DNA of 64,000 nt, taken from NCBI GenBank assembly GCA_933228675.1, contig OW121742.1, positions 106,904,940 through 106,968,939 on the forward strand, given 5' to 3'. The position numbers were made by a program, and so were the translations under genes. This document shows positions 26,001-37,540 of the stretch, piece by piece (positions within the stretch are counted from its first letter, which is position 1; each line of letters starts with the position of its first letter). This stretch comes from Stomorhina lunata. Taxonomy: Eukaryota; Arthropoda; Insecta; Diptera; Rhiniidae. A model generated the notes under the pieces. The model searched no databases. It saw nothing but the letters and a program-made list of their open reading frames with translations, and had not been told where the DNA came from.

Positions 26001-26670
26001 AATTGTGGCTCTAAATATAGTAGATTTTCTATTTTAATCGTGGGTCTAAATATAGTAGATTTTCTACTTTAATCGTGGGACTGTATATAGTAGATTTTCT
26101 TCATTAATCGTGGGACTGTATATAGTAGATTTTCTACTTTAATTGTGGCTCTAAATATAGTAGATTTTCTATTTTAATCGTGGGTCTAAATATAGTAGAT
26201 TTTCTACTTTAATCGTGGGTCTAAATATAGTAGATTTTCTACTTTAATCGTGGGTCTAAATATAGTAGATTTTCTACTTTAATCGTGGGGCTAAATATAG
26301 TAGATTTTCTACTTTAATCGTGGGTCTAAATATAGTAGATTTTCTATTTTAATCGTGGGTCTAAATATAGTAGATTTTCTACTTTAATCGTGGGTCTAAA
26401 TATAGTAGATTTTCTACTTTAATCGTGGGTCTAAATATAGTAGATTTTCTACTTTAATCGTGGGGCTAAATATAGTAGATTTTCTACTTTAATCGTGGGT
26501 CTAAATATAGTAGATTTTCTATTTTAATCGTGGGTCTAAATATAGTAGATTTTCTACTTTAATCGTGGGTCTAAATATAGTAGATTTTCTACTTTAATCG
26601 TGGGACTGTATACAGTAGATTTTCTTTTTTAATCGTGGCTCTGTATATAGTAGATTTTTTTCTTAAATCT
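20015..26670 (-). repeat. 35-bp satellite array, reverse orientation
   Basis: About 190 monomers of the same 35-bp family as 15.66-19.13 kb but reverse-complemented: TAGTAGATTTTCTACTTTAA then TCGTGGGACTGTATA. Variants (GGTCTAAATA, GGCTCTAAATA, TTCATTAATCG) are arranged in recurring blocks. The marker TAGCTCTG occurs at about 22751, 23136, 23486, 24081, 24711, 25376 and 25726, spacings that are all multiples of 35 (11, 10, 17, 18, 19 and 10 monomers). This is a higher-order structure with expansions and contractions. Indels appear around 21660-22270. Confidence 0.97.
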
Positions 26671-27243
26671 TTAATTTTAACTTAATTTAAGTGCATTATA
26701 GAGGTTTTCCTCTACCCCCTTCTCCACCCCTTTAACTGTTTGCATTGCATTTTCTTCTGTTTGATATTTTCTTTTATTGTTTTTTATGGTTTTTTGTAGG
26801 TGACCCAAATTCACTTCAGTAGTACTTGACCCAGTTTTCAGTTTTTGTTTTTATAATATTTTCACATTTTTCACTGTTTTTTTTTTTCTTCTTCTGCTTC
26901 TTCTTATATTTAATTTTTTATTGTTATTTACATACAATTTTACTTGTTTATTTGTTTGTTGGTTTTATTAATAAAATATTTTCTGTTTTCTTTTTTCAAT
27001 TTTTTTGTAATTAAAATTTGTTGGATTGCAAAAATAAATGTCCTTAAGAATTTAATAATATTTCAATAGAATAACACGAGTATTTATTTACTTTGTCTAA
27101 TAAATTATTGACGAAGAAACTGGAACTATTTAATTTGGACTTAGAAAAATATTGAAAAAAATGCATTTTAATACCAATGATACGATTAGTACTATTTATA
27201 TTTCGGGTACATAAAAAATGGAATATTTCATAACAAAATTTTG
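26671..27243. other. T-rich unique spacer
   Basis: Contains a polypyrimidine stretch (about 26700-26740) and several T runs. The 62-codon ORF 26826-27014 is a poly-Phe artefact. No gene seen. Confidence 0.6.
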
Positions 27244-29352
27244 ATAGAAAACTTAACGTTAGCTTGAGTTTTCTGTAGAAAAGTTAGCTTGAGCCTAAGT
27301 TTTCTATAAAAAAAGTTGGCTTGAGCTTAAGTTTTCTATAGAAAAGTTGGCTTGAGCTAAAGTTTTCTATAGAAAAGTTGGCTTGAGCTTAAGTTTTCTA
27401 TAGAAAAGTTGCCTTAAGCTTTAGTTTTCTATAGAAAGTTGGCTTGAGCCTAAGTTTTCTATAGAAAAGTTGGCGATAGCACAAGTTTTCTATAGAAAAG
27501 TTGGCGATAGCACAAGTTTTCTATAGAAAAGTTGGCGATAGCACAAGTTTTCTATAGAAAAGTTGGCGATAGCACAAGTTTTCTATAGAAAAGTTGGCGA
27601 TAGCACAAGTTTTCTATAGAAAAGTTGGCGATAGCACAAGTTTTCTATAGAAAAGTTGGCGATAGCACAAGTTTTCTATAGAAAAGTTGGCGATAGCACA
27701 AGTTTTCTATAGAAAAGTTGGCGATAGCACAAGTTTTCTATAGAAAAGTTGGCGATAGCACAAGTTTTCTATAGAAAAGTTGGCGATAGCACAAGTTTTC
27801 TATAGAAAAGTTGGCGATAGCACAAGTTTTTTATAGAAAAGTTGTCGATAGCACAAGTTTTCTATAGAAAAGTTGGCGATAGCACAAGTTTTCTATAGAA
27901 AAGTTGGCGATAGCACACGTTTTCTATAGAAAAGTTGGCGATAGCACACGTTTTCTATAGAAAAGTTGGCGATAGCACAAGTTTTCTATAGAAAAGTTGG
28001 CGATAGCACAAGTTTTCTATAGAAAAGTTGGCGATAGCACAAGTTTTCTATAGAAAAGTTGGCGATATCACAGGTTTTCTATAGAAAAGTTGGCGATATC
28101 TCCAGTTTTCTATAGAAAAGTTGGCGATATCGCCAGTTTTCTATAGAAAAGTTGGCGATATCGCCAGTTTTCTATAGAAAAGTTGGCGATATCGCCAGTT
28201 TTCTATAGAAAAGTTGGCGATATCGCCAGTTTTCTATAGAAAAGTTGGCGATATCGCCAGTTTTCTATAGAAAAGTTGGCGATATCGCCAGTTTTCTATA
28301 GAAAAGTTGGCGATATCGCCAGTTTTCTATAGAAAAGTTGGCGATATCGCCAGTTTTCTATAGAAAAGTTGGCGATATCGCCAGTTTTCTATAGAAAAGT
28401 TGGCGATATCGCCAGTTTTCTATAGAAAAGTTGGCGATATCGCCAGTTTTCTATAGAAAAGTTGGCGATATCGCCAGTTTTCTATAGAAAACTGGCGATA
28501 TCGCCAGTTTTCTATAGAAAAGTTGGCGATATCGCCAGTTTTCTATAGAAAAGTTGGCGATATCGCCAGTTTTCTATAGAAAAGTTGGCGATATCGCCAG
28601 TTTTCTATAGAAAAGTTGGCGATATCGCCAGTTTTCTATAGAAAAGTTGGCGATATCGCCAGTTTTCTATAGAAAAGTTGGCGATATCGCCAGTTTTCTA
28701 TAGAAAAGTTGACGATATCGCCAGTTTTCTATAGAAAAGTTGGCGATATCGCCAGTTTTCTATAGAAAAGTTGGCGATATCGCCAGTTTTCTATAGAAAA
28801 GTTGGCGATATCGCCAGTTTTCTATAGAAAAGTTGGCGATATCGCCAGTTTTCTATAGAAAAGTTGGCGATATTGCCATTTTTCTATAGAAAAGATGGCG
28901 ATATCACCATTTTTCTATAAAAAAAATTTCTATAGAAAACTTTAGCTGAAGTTTTCTATAGAAAAGTTGGCTTGAGCTTAAGTTTTCTATAGAAAAGTTT
29001 GCTTTAGCCTAAGTTGTCTATAGAAATGTTGGCTTGGGCTTAAGTTTTCTATAGAAAAGTTGGCTTTAGCTAAAGTTTTCTATAGAAAATTTGTTTTGAA
29101 CTTAATTTTTCTATAGAAAAGTTGTTTTTAACTTAAGTTTTTTATAGAAAAGTTGGCTTGAGCTTAAGTTTTCTATACAAAAGTTGTTTTCAACTTAATT
29201 TTTCGATAGAAAAGTTGGCTTGAGCTTATGTTTTATGTAGAAAAGTTGTTTTTAGCTTAAGTTTTCTATAGAAAAGTTAGCTTGATCTTTGTTTTTAGCT
29301 TGAGTTTTCTAAAGAAAAGTTGTTTTTAGCTTAAGTTTTCTATAGAAAAGTC
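27244..29352 (+). repeat. 31-bp TTTTCTATAGAAAA minisatellite, first block
   Basis: About 68 monomers of 31 bp. Every monomer has the 14-base palindrome TTTTCTATAGAAAA. The other half changes along the array: GTTGGCTTGAGCTTAA at the edges, GTTGGCGATAGCACAA from 27470 to about 28050, then GTTGGCGATATCGCCA to about 28880, which adds a second palindrome, GGCGATATCGCC. Intermediates with ATCACAGG and ATCTCCAG lie one after the other at the switch (about 28065-28110). A one-base shortened monomer makes a perfect 44-bp palindrome at 28478-28521. Confidence 0.96.
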
Positions 29353-30085
29353 GAGTGTTTTGTTTTAATATTGATAGAAAGCCCTCAAAAAAGATTACAA
29401 AATATTTTGAGTTTCTAGAAATTTCGAAAATCAATTTAAACCTATTTCCTGTGCCCAAATAATCAAGATATACAAATATAAATATTAAAGACAAAATGGG
29501 TAAAAAATTAGGCCTATTTCTGTATACAAAAAAAAAACAACAATTTTTTTTTATTGCTAAATATTTACACACACGCACCTTTTGAAACCCACAAAACTCT
29601 CATGCTCTATTACTTTCAGAAGAAGTTGCCTGCTGCTGCTGCTAGCAGCAGGCAACTTTTAACCTGGCAACTGCTGTTGTATTTCGAGCCTATAGGTTTT
29701 GAAAAGTACCAGCCCATAGAAAACAATAGAAATAAATACAATAAAAAAAAATTATTATTCATCGTTATTTAAACAATTGCACAAACAAACAAAAATCTAC
29801 ATAAATCCAACAACAGCAACATATTGCTATGATTAACAGCAACATTTTTTTTTAACTAAAAGTTAAAGTACAAAAAAATTTAAAAAAAAATCCAAAAATA
29901 AACTAAAAATAGAGAAAAGAGTAAGACAAAAAATTGGCCAAGTGCAGTAGGCCATACAAATAGAAAAGTGGGTCACTAATACCTATGAATATACGATATC
30001 TTACAACAACTACAAAAACAATGATACACAAAAAAAAATAATGATATTACTAATACGCAAGAGATAAGAGAGTAGTAGTGGGATC
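29353..30085. other. Unique spacer with a strong hairpin
   Basis: No gene; ORFs 29309-29578 and 29554-29772 have no recognisable domain. A perfect hairpin sits at 29623-29658: arms AAGTTGCCTGCTGCT and AGCAGCAGGCAACTT around a six-base loop. Confidence 0.6.
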
Positions 30086-30514
30086 CAGGGATGGCAAACA
30101 TGGTACAATTGTACTAAATATTTTTGAAACATTTTTTACCTGATTGGTACCAGTTCCACGGTACCAATCAGGTGAATTTCTTTACTCGAAGTTCAAGTTT
30201 AACGAAAAATTTATCAAAAGGAATTTAAATGTCAACTTCAATTGTTTAAATTTTAAATATTTTTTGGATTAAAAAAGATCAAATAAGATCCATTTTATAG
30301 TTTAGAATTTGATATTCGTCAAATGAGTAACTTTTTGAAGCCGACGTGTTTAATTTTTAATCATATATAGTCTATACAAAAAATGTTACACATAATGGCC
30401 TAAAAAGTACCATTGGTTTTAATATTCGGTACCAAATCAAAGCGGCCATTTTCCATCTCTGACAGTGAGGGCAATAAATAATAAAAAAAGAGATAAGAGA
30501 GTAGTAGTGGGATC
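30061..30514. mobile_element. Candidate MITE (hAT-like ends) between 25-bp direct repeats
   Basis: Identical 25-base direct repeats (30061-30085 and 30490-30514, starting GAGATAAGAGAGTAGTAG) flank a segment whose left end reads CAGGGATGGCAAAC (30086) and whose right end, read inward, is CAGAGATGGAAAAT (ends 30461). Such CAGNGATGG ends recall hAT non-autonomous elements. The 8-bp duplication expected for hAT is not present at those ends. Inside is a perfect inverted repeat, ACCTGATTGGTACC at 30138-30151 against 30160-30173. No ORF. Confidence 0.45.
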
Positions 30515-30785
30515 ACAAAAGAGTATGAAGAGCGAGAGTCAACTCTTGATAAAACTTGTTTATGTTTAGGACGGGAAACGGAAGAGGAGGGAGGAAGTGG
30601 GGGTTTGTTTAATAAAACTACAAAAAGTGATCGATATTTAACGAATGGAAATCAAATTGACACAAACTATAATTAATACTTGATTTTTGTTTAAACAAAA
30701 ATAATAAATTAAAAGATTCGAGATCTCATTGTTCAAAAAAAAAAAAGACAGAGATGGATAATAAAGTAATATAGAAATCTATAAA
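30515..30785. other. AT-rich spacer
   Basis: A purine-rich stretch (GGAAGAGGAGGGAGGAAG near 30572) and A-rich sequence leading into the inverted 31-bp block. No gene. Confidence 0.5.
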
Positions 30786-31535
30786 TTTAAGCTTAAGACA
30801 ACTTTTCTATAGAAAACTTAATCTCAATCTAACTTTTCTATAGAAAACTTAAGCTCAATCTAACTTTTCTATATAAAAATTAAGCTCAAGCCAACATTTC
30901 TATAGAAAACTCAAGATAAAGCAAACTTTTCTATAGAAACCTTAAGTTAAAGACAACTTTTCTATAGAAAAATTAAAATCAAGCCAACTTTTCTAAAGTA
31001 AAATTAAGCTAAAGCCAACTTTTTATAGAAAACTTAAGCTCAAGCCAACTTTTTATAGAAAACTTAAGCTCAAGCCAAGTTTTCTATAGAAAAGCTAAAA
31101 TCAAGACAACTTTTCTATAGAAAACTTAAGCTCAAGCCAACTTTTTTATAGAAAACTCAAGATAAAGCAAACCTTTCTATAGAAAATTTAAGTTAAAGAC
31201 AACTTTTCTAAAGAAAACCTAAAATCAAGCCAACTTTTCTATAGAAAACTTAAGCTAAAGCTAACTTTTCTATAGAAAACTTAAGCTAAAGCTAACTTTT
31301 CTATAGAAAACTTAAGCTCAAGCCAAATTTCTATAGAAAACTTAAGCTCAATCTAACTTTTCTATAGAAAACTTAAGCTCAATCTAACTTTCTATAGAAA
31401 ACTTAAGCTCAAGCCAAATTTTCTGTAGAAAACTTAAGCTACAGCCAAATTTTCTATAGAAAATATAAGCTTCAACCAACTTTTCTATAGGAAACTTAAG
31501 CTAAAGTCAACTTTTCTATAGAAAACTTAAGCTAT
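30786..31535 (-). repeat. 31-bp TTTTCTATAGAAAA minisatellite, inverted block
   Basis: About 24 monomers carrying AACTTTTCTATAGAAAACTT with AAGCTCAAGCC, the reverse complement of the GGCTTGAGCTT variant seen at 28.93-29.35 kb. Orientation is therefore opposite to the blocks on either side. Copies are fairly diverged. Confidence 0.93.
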
Positions 31536-32760
31536 TTATAAAAAAATTGGCGATAGGCCGAGTTTTCTATAGAAAATTAGGCGACATCTTTAGCTTTCTA
31601 TAGAAAAGTTGGCGATAGCACAAGTTTTCTATAGAAAAGTTGGCGGTAGCACAAGTTTTCTATAGAAAAGTAGGCGACATCTTTAGCTTTCTATAGAAAA
31701 GTTGGCGATATCACTAGTTTTCTATAGAAAAGTTGGCGATATCGCTAGTTTTCTATAGAAAAGTTGGCGATATCGCTAGTTTTCTATAGAAAAGTTGGCC
31801 ATATCGCTAGTTTTCTATAGAAAAGTTGGCGATATCGCTAGTTTTCTATGGAAAAGTTGGCGATATCGCTAGTTTTCTATAGAAAAGTTGGCGATATCGC
31901 TATTTTTCTATAGAAAACTTAAGCGATATCGCTAGTTTTCTATAGAAAAGTTGGCGATATCGCTAGTTTTCTATAGAAAAGTTGGCGATATCGCTAGTTT
32001 TCTATAGAAAAGTTGGCGATATCGCTAGTTTTCTATAAAAAAGTTGGCGATATCACTAGTTTTCTATAGAAAAGTTGGCGATATCGCTAGTTTTCTATAG
32101 AAAAGTTGGCGATATCGCTAGTTTTCAATAGAAAAGTTGCCGAAATCGCTAGTTTTCTATAGAAAAGTTGGCGATATCGCTAGTTTTCTATAGAAAAGTT
32201 GGCGATATCGTTAGTTTTCTATAGAAAAGTTGGCGATATCGTTAGTTTTCTATACAAAAGTTGGCGATAGCTTTAGTTTTCTGTAGAAAAGTAGGCGATA
32301 GCTTTACTTTTCTATAGAAAAGTTGGCGATATCGCTAGGTTTCTATAGAAAAGTTGGCGATATCGCTAGTTTTCTATAGAAAAGTTGGCGATATCGCTAG
32401 TTATCTATAGAAAAGTTGGCGATATCGCTAGTTTTCTATAGAAAAGTTGGCGATATCGCTAGTTTTCTATAGAACGACGTAAAATGGAGTTTTCTATAGA
32501 TATGTTGGAGTTAGATTTAGTTTTCTATAGAAAAGTTGGCGATAGCTTTAGTTTTCTATAGAAAAGTTGGCATTAGCTTAAGTTTTCTATACAAAAGTTG
32601 GCGTTAGCTTAAGTTTTCTATAGAAAAGTAGGCGTTAGTTTGCTATATAAAAGTTGGCGTTAGCTAAAGTTTTCTATAGAAAAGTTGGCATTAGCTTAAG
32701 TTTTCTATAGAAAAGTTGGCGTTAGCTTAAGTTTTCTATAGAAAAGTTGACCATACCCCT
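31536..32760 (+). repeat. 31-bp TTTTCTATAGAAAA minisatellite, second forward block
   Basis: Orientation flips back at about 31535 with no unique sequence between. About 39 monomers, mostly GTTGGCGATATCGCTAG plus the TTTTCTATAGAAAA palindrome; the edges carry GGCGATAGCTTTAG and GGCGTTAGCTTAAG variants. The GCTAG ending links this block to the array at 47.1-48.8 kb rather than to the GCCAG array at 28 kb. Confidence 0.95.
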
Positions 32761-33714
32761 AAATTTCTCTAAAAAAGTTCACCAATTTTTTATTTTGTGA
32801 TCTACCACATAATAAAGTTTCTTTAAATTTTATGAATCATCATAAAAATGATGAAATTTTCTTATTTTGAACTCCCACCTTTGAAAATTTTTTATGCCAA
32901 ATAAAAATTTAGAAATAACCTGTGTTTCTTTTTTGGAAAAATTTCATTACAATTTTTTTATTTTATTTCCTTTATATTCAAATGACAATTTTTAAAATTA
33001 CCAACTTCCATATTCAAAAAAAAAGAAGCAAACCCATATAAAAAGATTCATTTTAATTTTTCCCTTTTAAAATGTTTTATATATTTTTTTGTTGTTTATC
33101 TGTCAACTTCATTTTAATCACGTTTTATTTTGTAAGATTACATAATTTATTGTTGTCGTTGTCACTTTATAAATTTTTATAGTACATTTCCATTTTCATA
33201 ATATGAATTTTACTCGACGAAGTAATTGTCAGCGTCATCATCATTATCATCATCAACATCGTCAGCATAATTTGCTCATTGTTTACCTTTGAAATTCATT
33301 TCATATTCATGTTGGTACCCACCCAGTAGTTTTAGAAATTAAGCCGCCACATCAAAATTAGTTAATACTCTAGGTATTTTATAAAGATCTCTTTTAGGTC
33401 GTTAGTATTCCTAGGGTATAACGATCCTACTCTTAACCTTAAAAAGCAAGATTTTGTTTCTTTTGTCTTGGAGTCCCTTTCTTATTTCAGAACTACCGGG
33501 TTTCTATAACTGTCTACAGATTTCAGAGTGTAAGTGTTTTTATTTTGTCATTTTGACGAAATCATGTTCAAAAAATTTTTTTAGTTAAAACATTTAATTG
33601 TCATTTGCTTGAATTGTTATTGTTATTTTTATTATTATTACATTTATTGTTATAGTTGCTCTTATTTTGGTGCAACATTAAAAAGCTTCGCTGGCAATTA
33701 ATGGGTTAAGCATT
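32761..33714. other. Unique AT-rich spacer
   Basis: No gene or repeat apart from a short CATCATCATTATCATCATC tract near 33236 and TTATTATTATTAC-type tracts near 33615-33650. Confidence 0.6.
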
Positions 33715-35515
33715 ATTTCAACACATTATATTATAATAATGGGATTGTAATCCCATTATAATGGATTATAATACACTATAAACCTGTTATAATGTATAAT
33801 AATGGATTATAACACATTATAATAGATTATAACACGTTATAACGTCATTATAATGAATTAAAACACATTAGAATGCCATTATAATGGATTATAACATATT
33901 ATAATGCCATTATAATGAATTATAACACATTATAATGCCATTATAATGGATTATGACACATTATAATCCTATTATAATGGATAATGTCACATTATAATGC
34001 TATTATAATAGATTATAACACATTATAATGCCATTACAATGGATAATAACACATTATAATGGCACTATAATGGATCATAACACATTATAATGGCATTATA
34101 ATGGATTATAACACATTATAATGCCATTATAATGAATTATAACACATTATAATGCCATTATAATGGATTATGACACATTATAATCCTATTATAATGGATA
34201 ATGTCACATTATAATGCTATTATAATAGATTATAACACATTATAATGCCATTATAATGGATAATAACACATTATAATGGCATTATAATGTATTATAACAC
34301 ATTATAATGCCATTATAATGGATTAAGACACATTATAATCCTATAATAATGAATTATGTCACATTATAATGCCATTATAATAGATTATAACACATTATAA
34401 TGCCATTATAATGGATAATAACACATTATAATGGATTATAACACATTATAATGGCATTATAATGGCATTATAATGGATTATAACACATTATAATGCCATT
34501 ATAATGGATAATAACACATTATAATGGCATTATAATGGATTATAACACATTATAATGCCATTATAATGGATTATAACACATTATAATGGATTATAACACA
34601 TTATAATGCCAATATAATGGATTATAACACATTATAATGAATTATAACACATTATAATGCCATTATAATGGATAATAACACATTATAATGGATTATAACA
34701 CATTATAATGCCATTATAATGAATTGTAACACATTATAATGCCATTATAATTGATTATAGCACATTATAATCCTATTATAATGGATTATAACACATTATA
34801 ATCCTATTATAATAGATTATAACACACTATAATGCTATTATTATGGATTATAACACATTATAATCGGATTATAATGGATTATAACACATTATAAGCCATT
34901 ATAATGAATTATAACCCATTATAATGCCATTATAATGGATTATTATGCATTATAATGCCATTATAATGGATTATAACATATTATAGTGCAATTATAAAGG
35001 ATTAGAATAAATTATAAGACCATTATAATGGATTATAACACATTATAATGCCATTATAATGAATTGTAACACATTATAATGCCATTATAATTGATTATAG
35101 CACATTATAATCCTATTATAATGGATTATAACACATTATAATCCTATTATAATAGATTATAACACATTATAATGCTATTATTATGGAATATAACACATTA
35201 TAATCGCATTATAATGGATTATAACACATTATAAGCCATTATAAAGAATTATAACCCATTATAATGCCATTATAATGGATTATTATGCATTATAATGCCA
35301 TTATAATAGATTATAACATATTATAGTGCAATTATAAAGGATTAGAATAAATTATAAGACCATTTGAATGGATTAGAATAAATTATAAGACCATTATAAT
35401 GGATTATAACACATTATAATGGACTTGAAAATATTATAATGTCATTATAATGGATTATAACATGCTATAATCTTATTATAATAAATTATAAAACATTTTA
35501 ATCCCATTACAATGA
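33715..35515. repeat. ATTATAAT-based minisatellite
   Basis: Built of roughly 10-11-bp sub-units centred on the palindrome ATTATAAT, ordered into about 31-33-bp units (ATTATAATGGATTATAACAC, ATTATAATGCC). Larger segments are duplicated: the TTGATTATAG block recurs at 34751 and 35091 (340 bp), and the GACACATTATAATCC block recurs about 217 bp apart near 33955 and 34171. The latter half of the array therefore grew by segmental duplication. Confidence 0.93.
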
Positions 35516-36815
35516 ATTTGATTAACAAAAAGTACTTTTTGATTAAAAAAAAAGTACTTTTTGATTAACAAAGAATACTTTTTGATTAACAAAAGGTACA
35601 TTTTATTAATAAAAAGTACTTTTTTATTGCCAAAAAAACACTTTTTGGTTAAGAAAAAGTTCTTTTTGATTAACAAAAGTACATTTTGTTAAACAAAAAA
35701 AAAACTTTTTAACAACAAAAGGTTCTTTTTATTTAACAAAAAGTATTTTTTGATTAACAAAAAGTACTTTTTGATTAACCAAAAGTACTTTTTGATTAGC
35801 AAAAAGTACTTTTTAATTAACAAAAAGTAATTTTTTGATTCCAAAAAGAACAACAAGTACTTTTTGATTAACAAAATGTATTTTTGGATTAACAAAAAGA
35901 ACTTTTTGATTAACAAAAAGTACTTTTTGATTAACAAAAAGTACATTTTTAATACAAAAAGTACTTTTGATTAACAAAAAGTCATTTTTGATTAACAAGA
36001 AGCACTCTTTGATTAATAGAAAGTACCTCTTGATTAACAAAAAGAACTTTTTGATTAACAAAAAGAACTTTTTGATTAACAAAAAGTACTTTTTGATTAA
36101 CAAAAAATACTTTTTGATAAACAAAATGTACTTTTTGGTTAACAAAAAATACTTTTTGATAAACAAAATGTACTTTTTGGTTAACAAGAAGTACAGTTTG
36201 ATTAACAAAAAGTACTTTTTGATTAACAAAAAGCACTTCTTGATTAGCAAAAAGTAATTTTTGTTTAACAAAAAGTACTTTTTGATTAACAAAAAGCACT
36301 TTTTAATTAACAAAAAGTACTTTTTAATTAACCGAAAGTACTTTTTGATTAGCAAAAAGTACTTTTTAATTCAAAAAAAGTAATTTTTGGATTCCAAAAA
36401 GTACTTTTTGATTACAAAAAGTACTTTTTGATTAACAAAAAGTACTTTTTAACTAACAAAAAGTACTTTTTAACTAACAAAAAGTACTATTTTATTATCA
36501 AAAAGTACTTTTTAACTAACAAAAAGTACTATTTGATTATCAAAAAGTACTTTTTGATTAACAAAAAGTACTTTTAAATAAACAAAAGGTACTTTTTGAT
36601 TAACAAAAAGTACTTTTTGATTAACAAAATGTTATTTTTGATTAACAAAACGTACTTTTTGATTAACAAAAAGTACTTTTAAATTAACAAAAAGTCCTTT
36701 TTAATAAACAAAAGGTACTTTTTGATCAACAAAAAGTACTTTTTGATTAACAAAATGTTATTTTTGATTAACAAAAAGTACTTTTTGATTAATAAAAAGC
36801 ACTTTTTGATTAAAA
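35516..36815. repeat. 21-bp GTACTTTTTGATTAACAAAA minisatellite
   Basis: About 62 monomers of 21 bp (some 20 or 22), each with the 14-base palindrome AAAAAGTACTTTTT plus GATTAAC. It directly abuts the ATTATAAT array with no unique DNA. Since 21 is seven codons and the unit lacks stops in several frames, long repetitive ORFs arise on both strands (35813-36355 minus, 180 codons of LLIKKYF; 35967-36257 plus, INKKYFL). I regard these as by-products. Confidence 0.95.
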
Positions 36816-37540
36816 CAAGGACATTTAAATAGAAGCACATTTCTGTTACAAAAAACTTTTCTATTAAAAATTCTCTTCTTTCTTAAACTACCAAAGAATT
36901 TCTTGATAAAATAACCTCGCACAGTGTTACGTCAATAGCTTTTCCATGAAAACATCTATACAAAAGAAAACTGCTACCATTTCTTAAAAGAATTACTCGT
37001 TCCAATAAAAATAAAATATTCCTCATATTAAATTGTAATAAAATAAACATCCATATATGAATAAATCAACAAAAAAAAACAAGAAATGGTGTTTATTTTT
37101 TAAAAATAAAAAATTATGACAATTTTTTTTTTTTATTTAAATAACTGTATAAACAAAAGTTTTGTAATAAAAAATCAACAGAAAACTGACAAGACCTTCC
37201 ACAACAAAATTCCAAATAAAAATATAAGTAAAAAATTTCAGCTGAAACAGCAAAAGAAAACGAAAAATGCATGATGTGATGCATCATGCATTTTGTTTAC
37301 TCAATAATTGAAGGCAATCAAAAAAATATTATACATATTATAAAATTTAAAATAAAGACAACAAAGAAAAATTTTTGAGTAAAGACTGTCTCATATCAGT
37401 CAGGCGTCTACGGTCTTATATTGCAAAAAAGAAAAACCAAAATGTAAGAAATAAATAAAAAATATTGGCGTCACCTGAAATAAAGGAAAGAAATTAAAAA
37501 ATGTTTATGACTTTAAGGGGAACAAAATTGGAACAAAGGC
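36816..37540. other. Unique spacer with a hairpin
   Basis: AT-rich, no gene. A perfect 13-base inverted repeat with a five-base loop lies at 37264-37294 (AAAATGCATGATG / CATCATGCATTTT). Confidence 0.6.

Noticed and set aside
15660..26670. CRISPR-like regular repeats
   Set aside because: Monomers are contiguous 35-bp satellites with no unique spacers, and no cas genes are present. The DNA is eukaryotic.
27244..29352. 31-bp direct repeats as CRISPR
   Set aside because: The whole period is repeated, with no variable spacer.
35813..36355. 180-codon minus ORF of repeated LLIKKYF
   Set aside because: It is the translation of the 21-bp repeat; other frames and the other strand are equally open.
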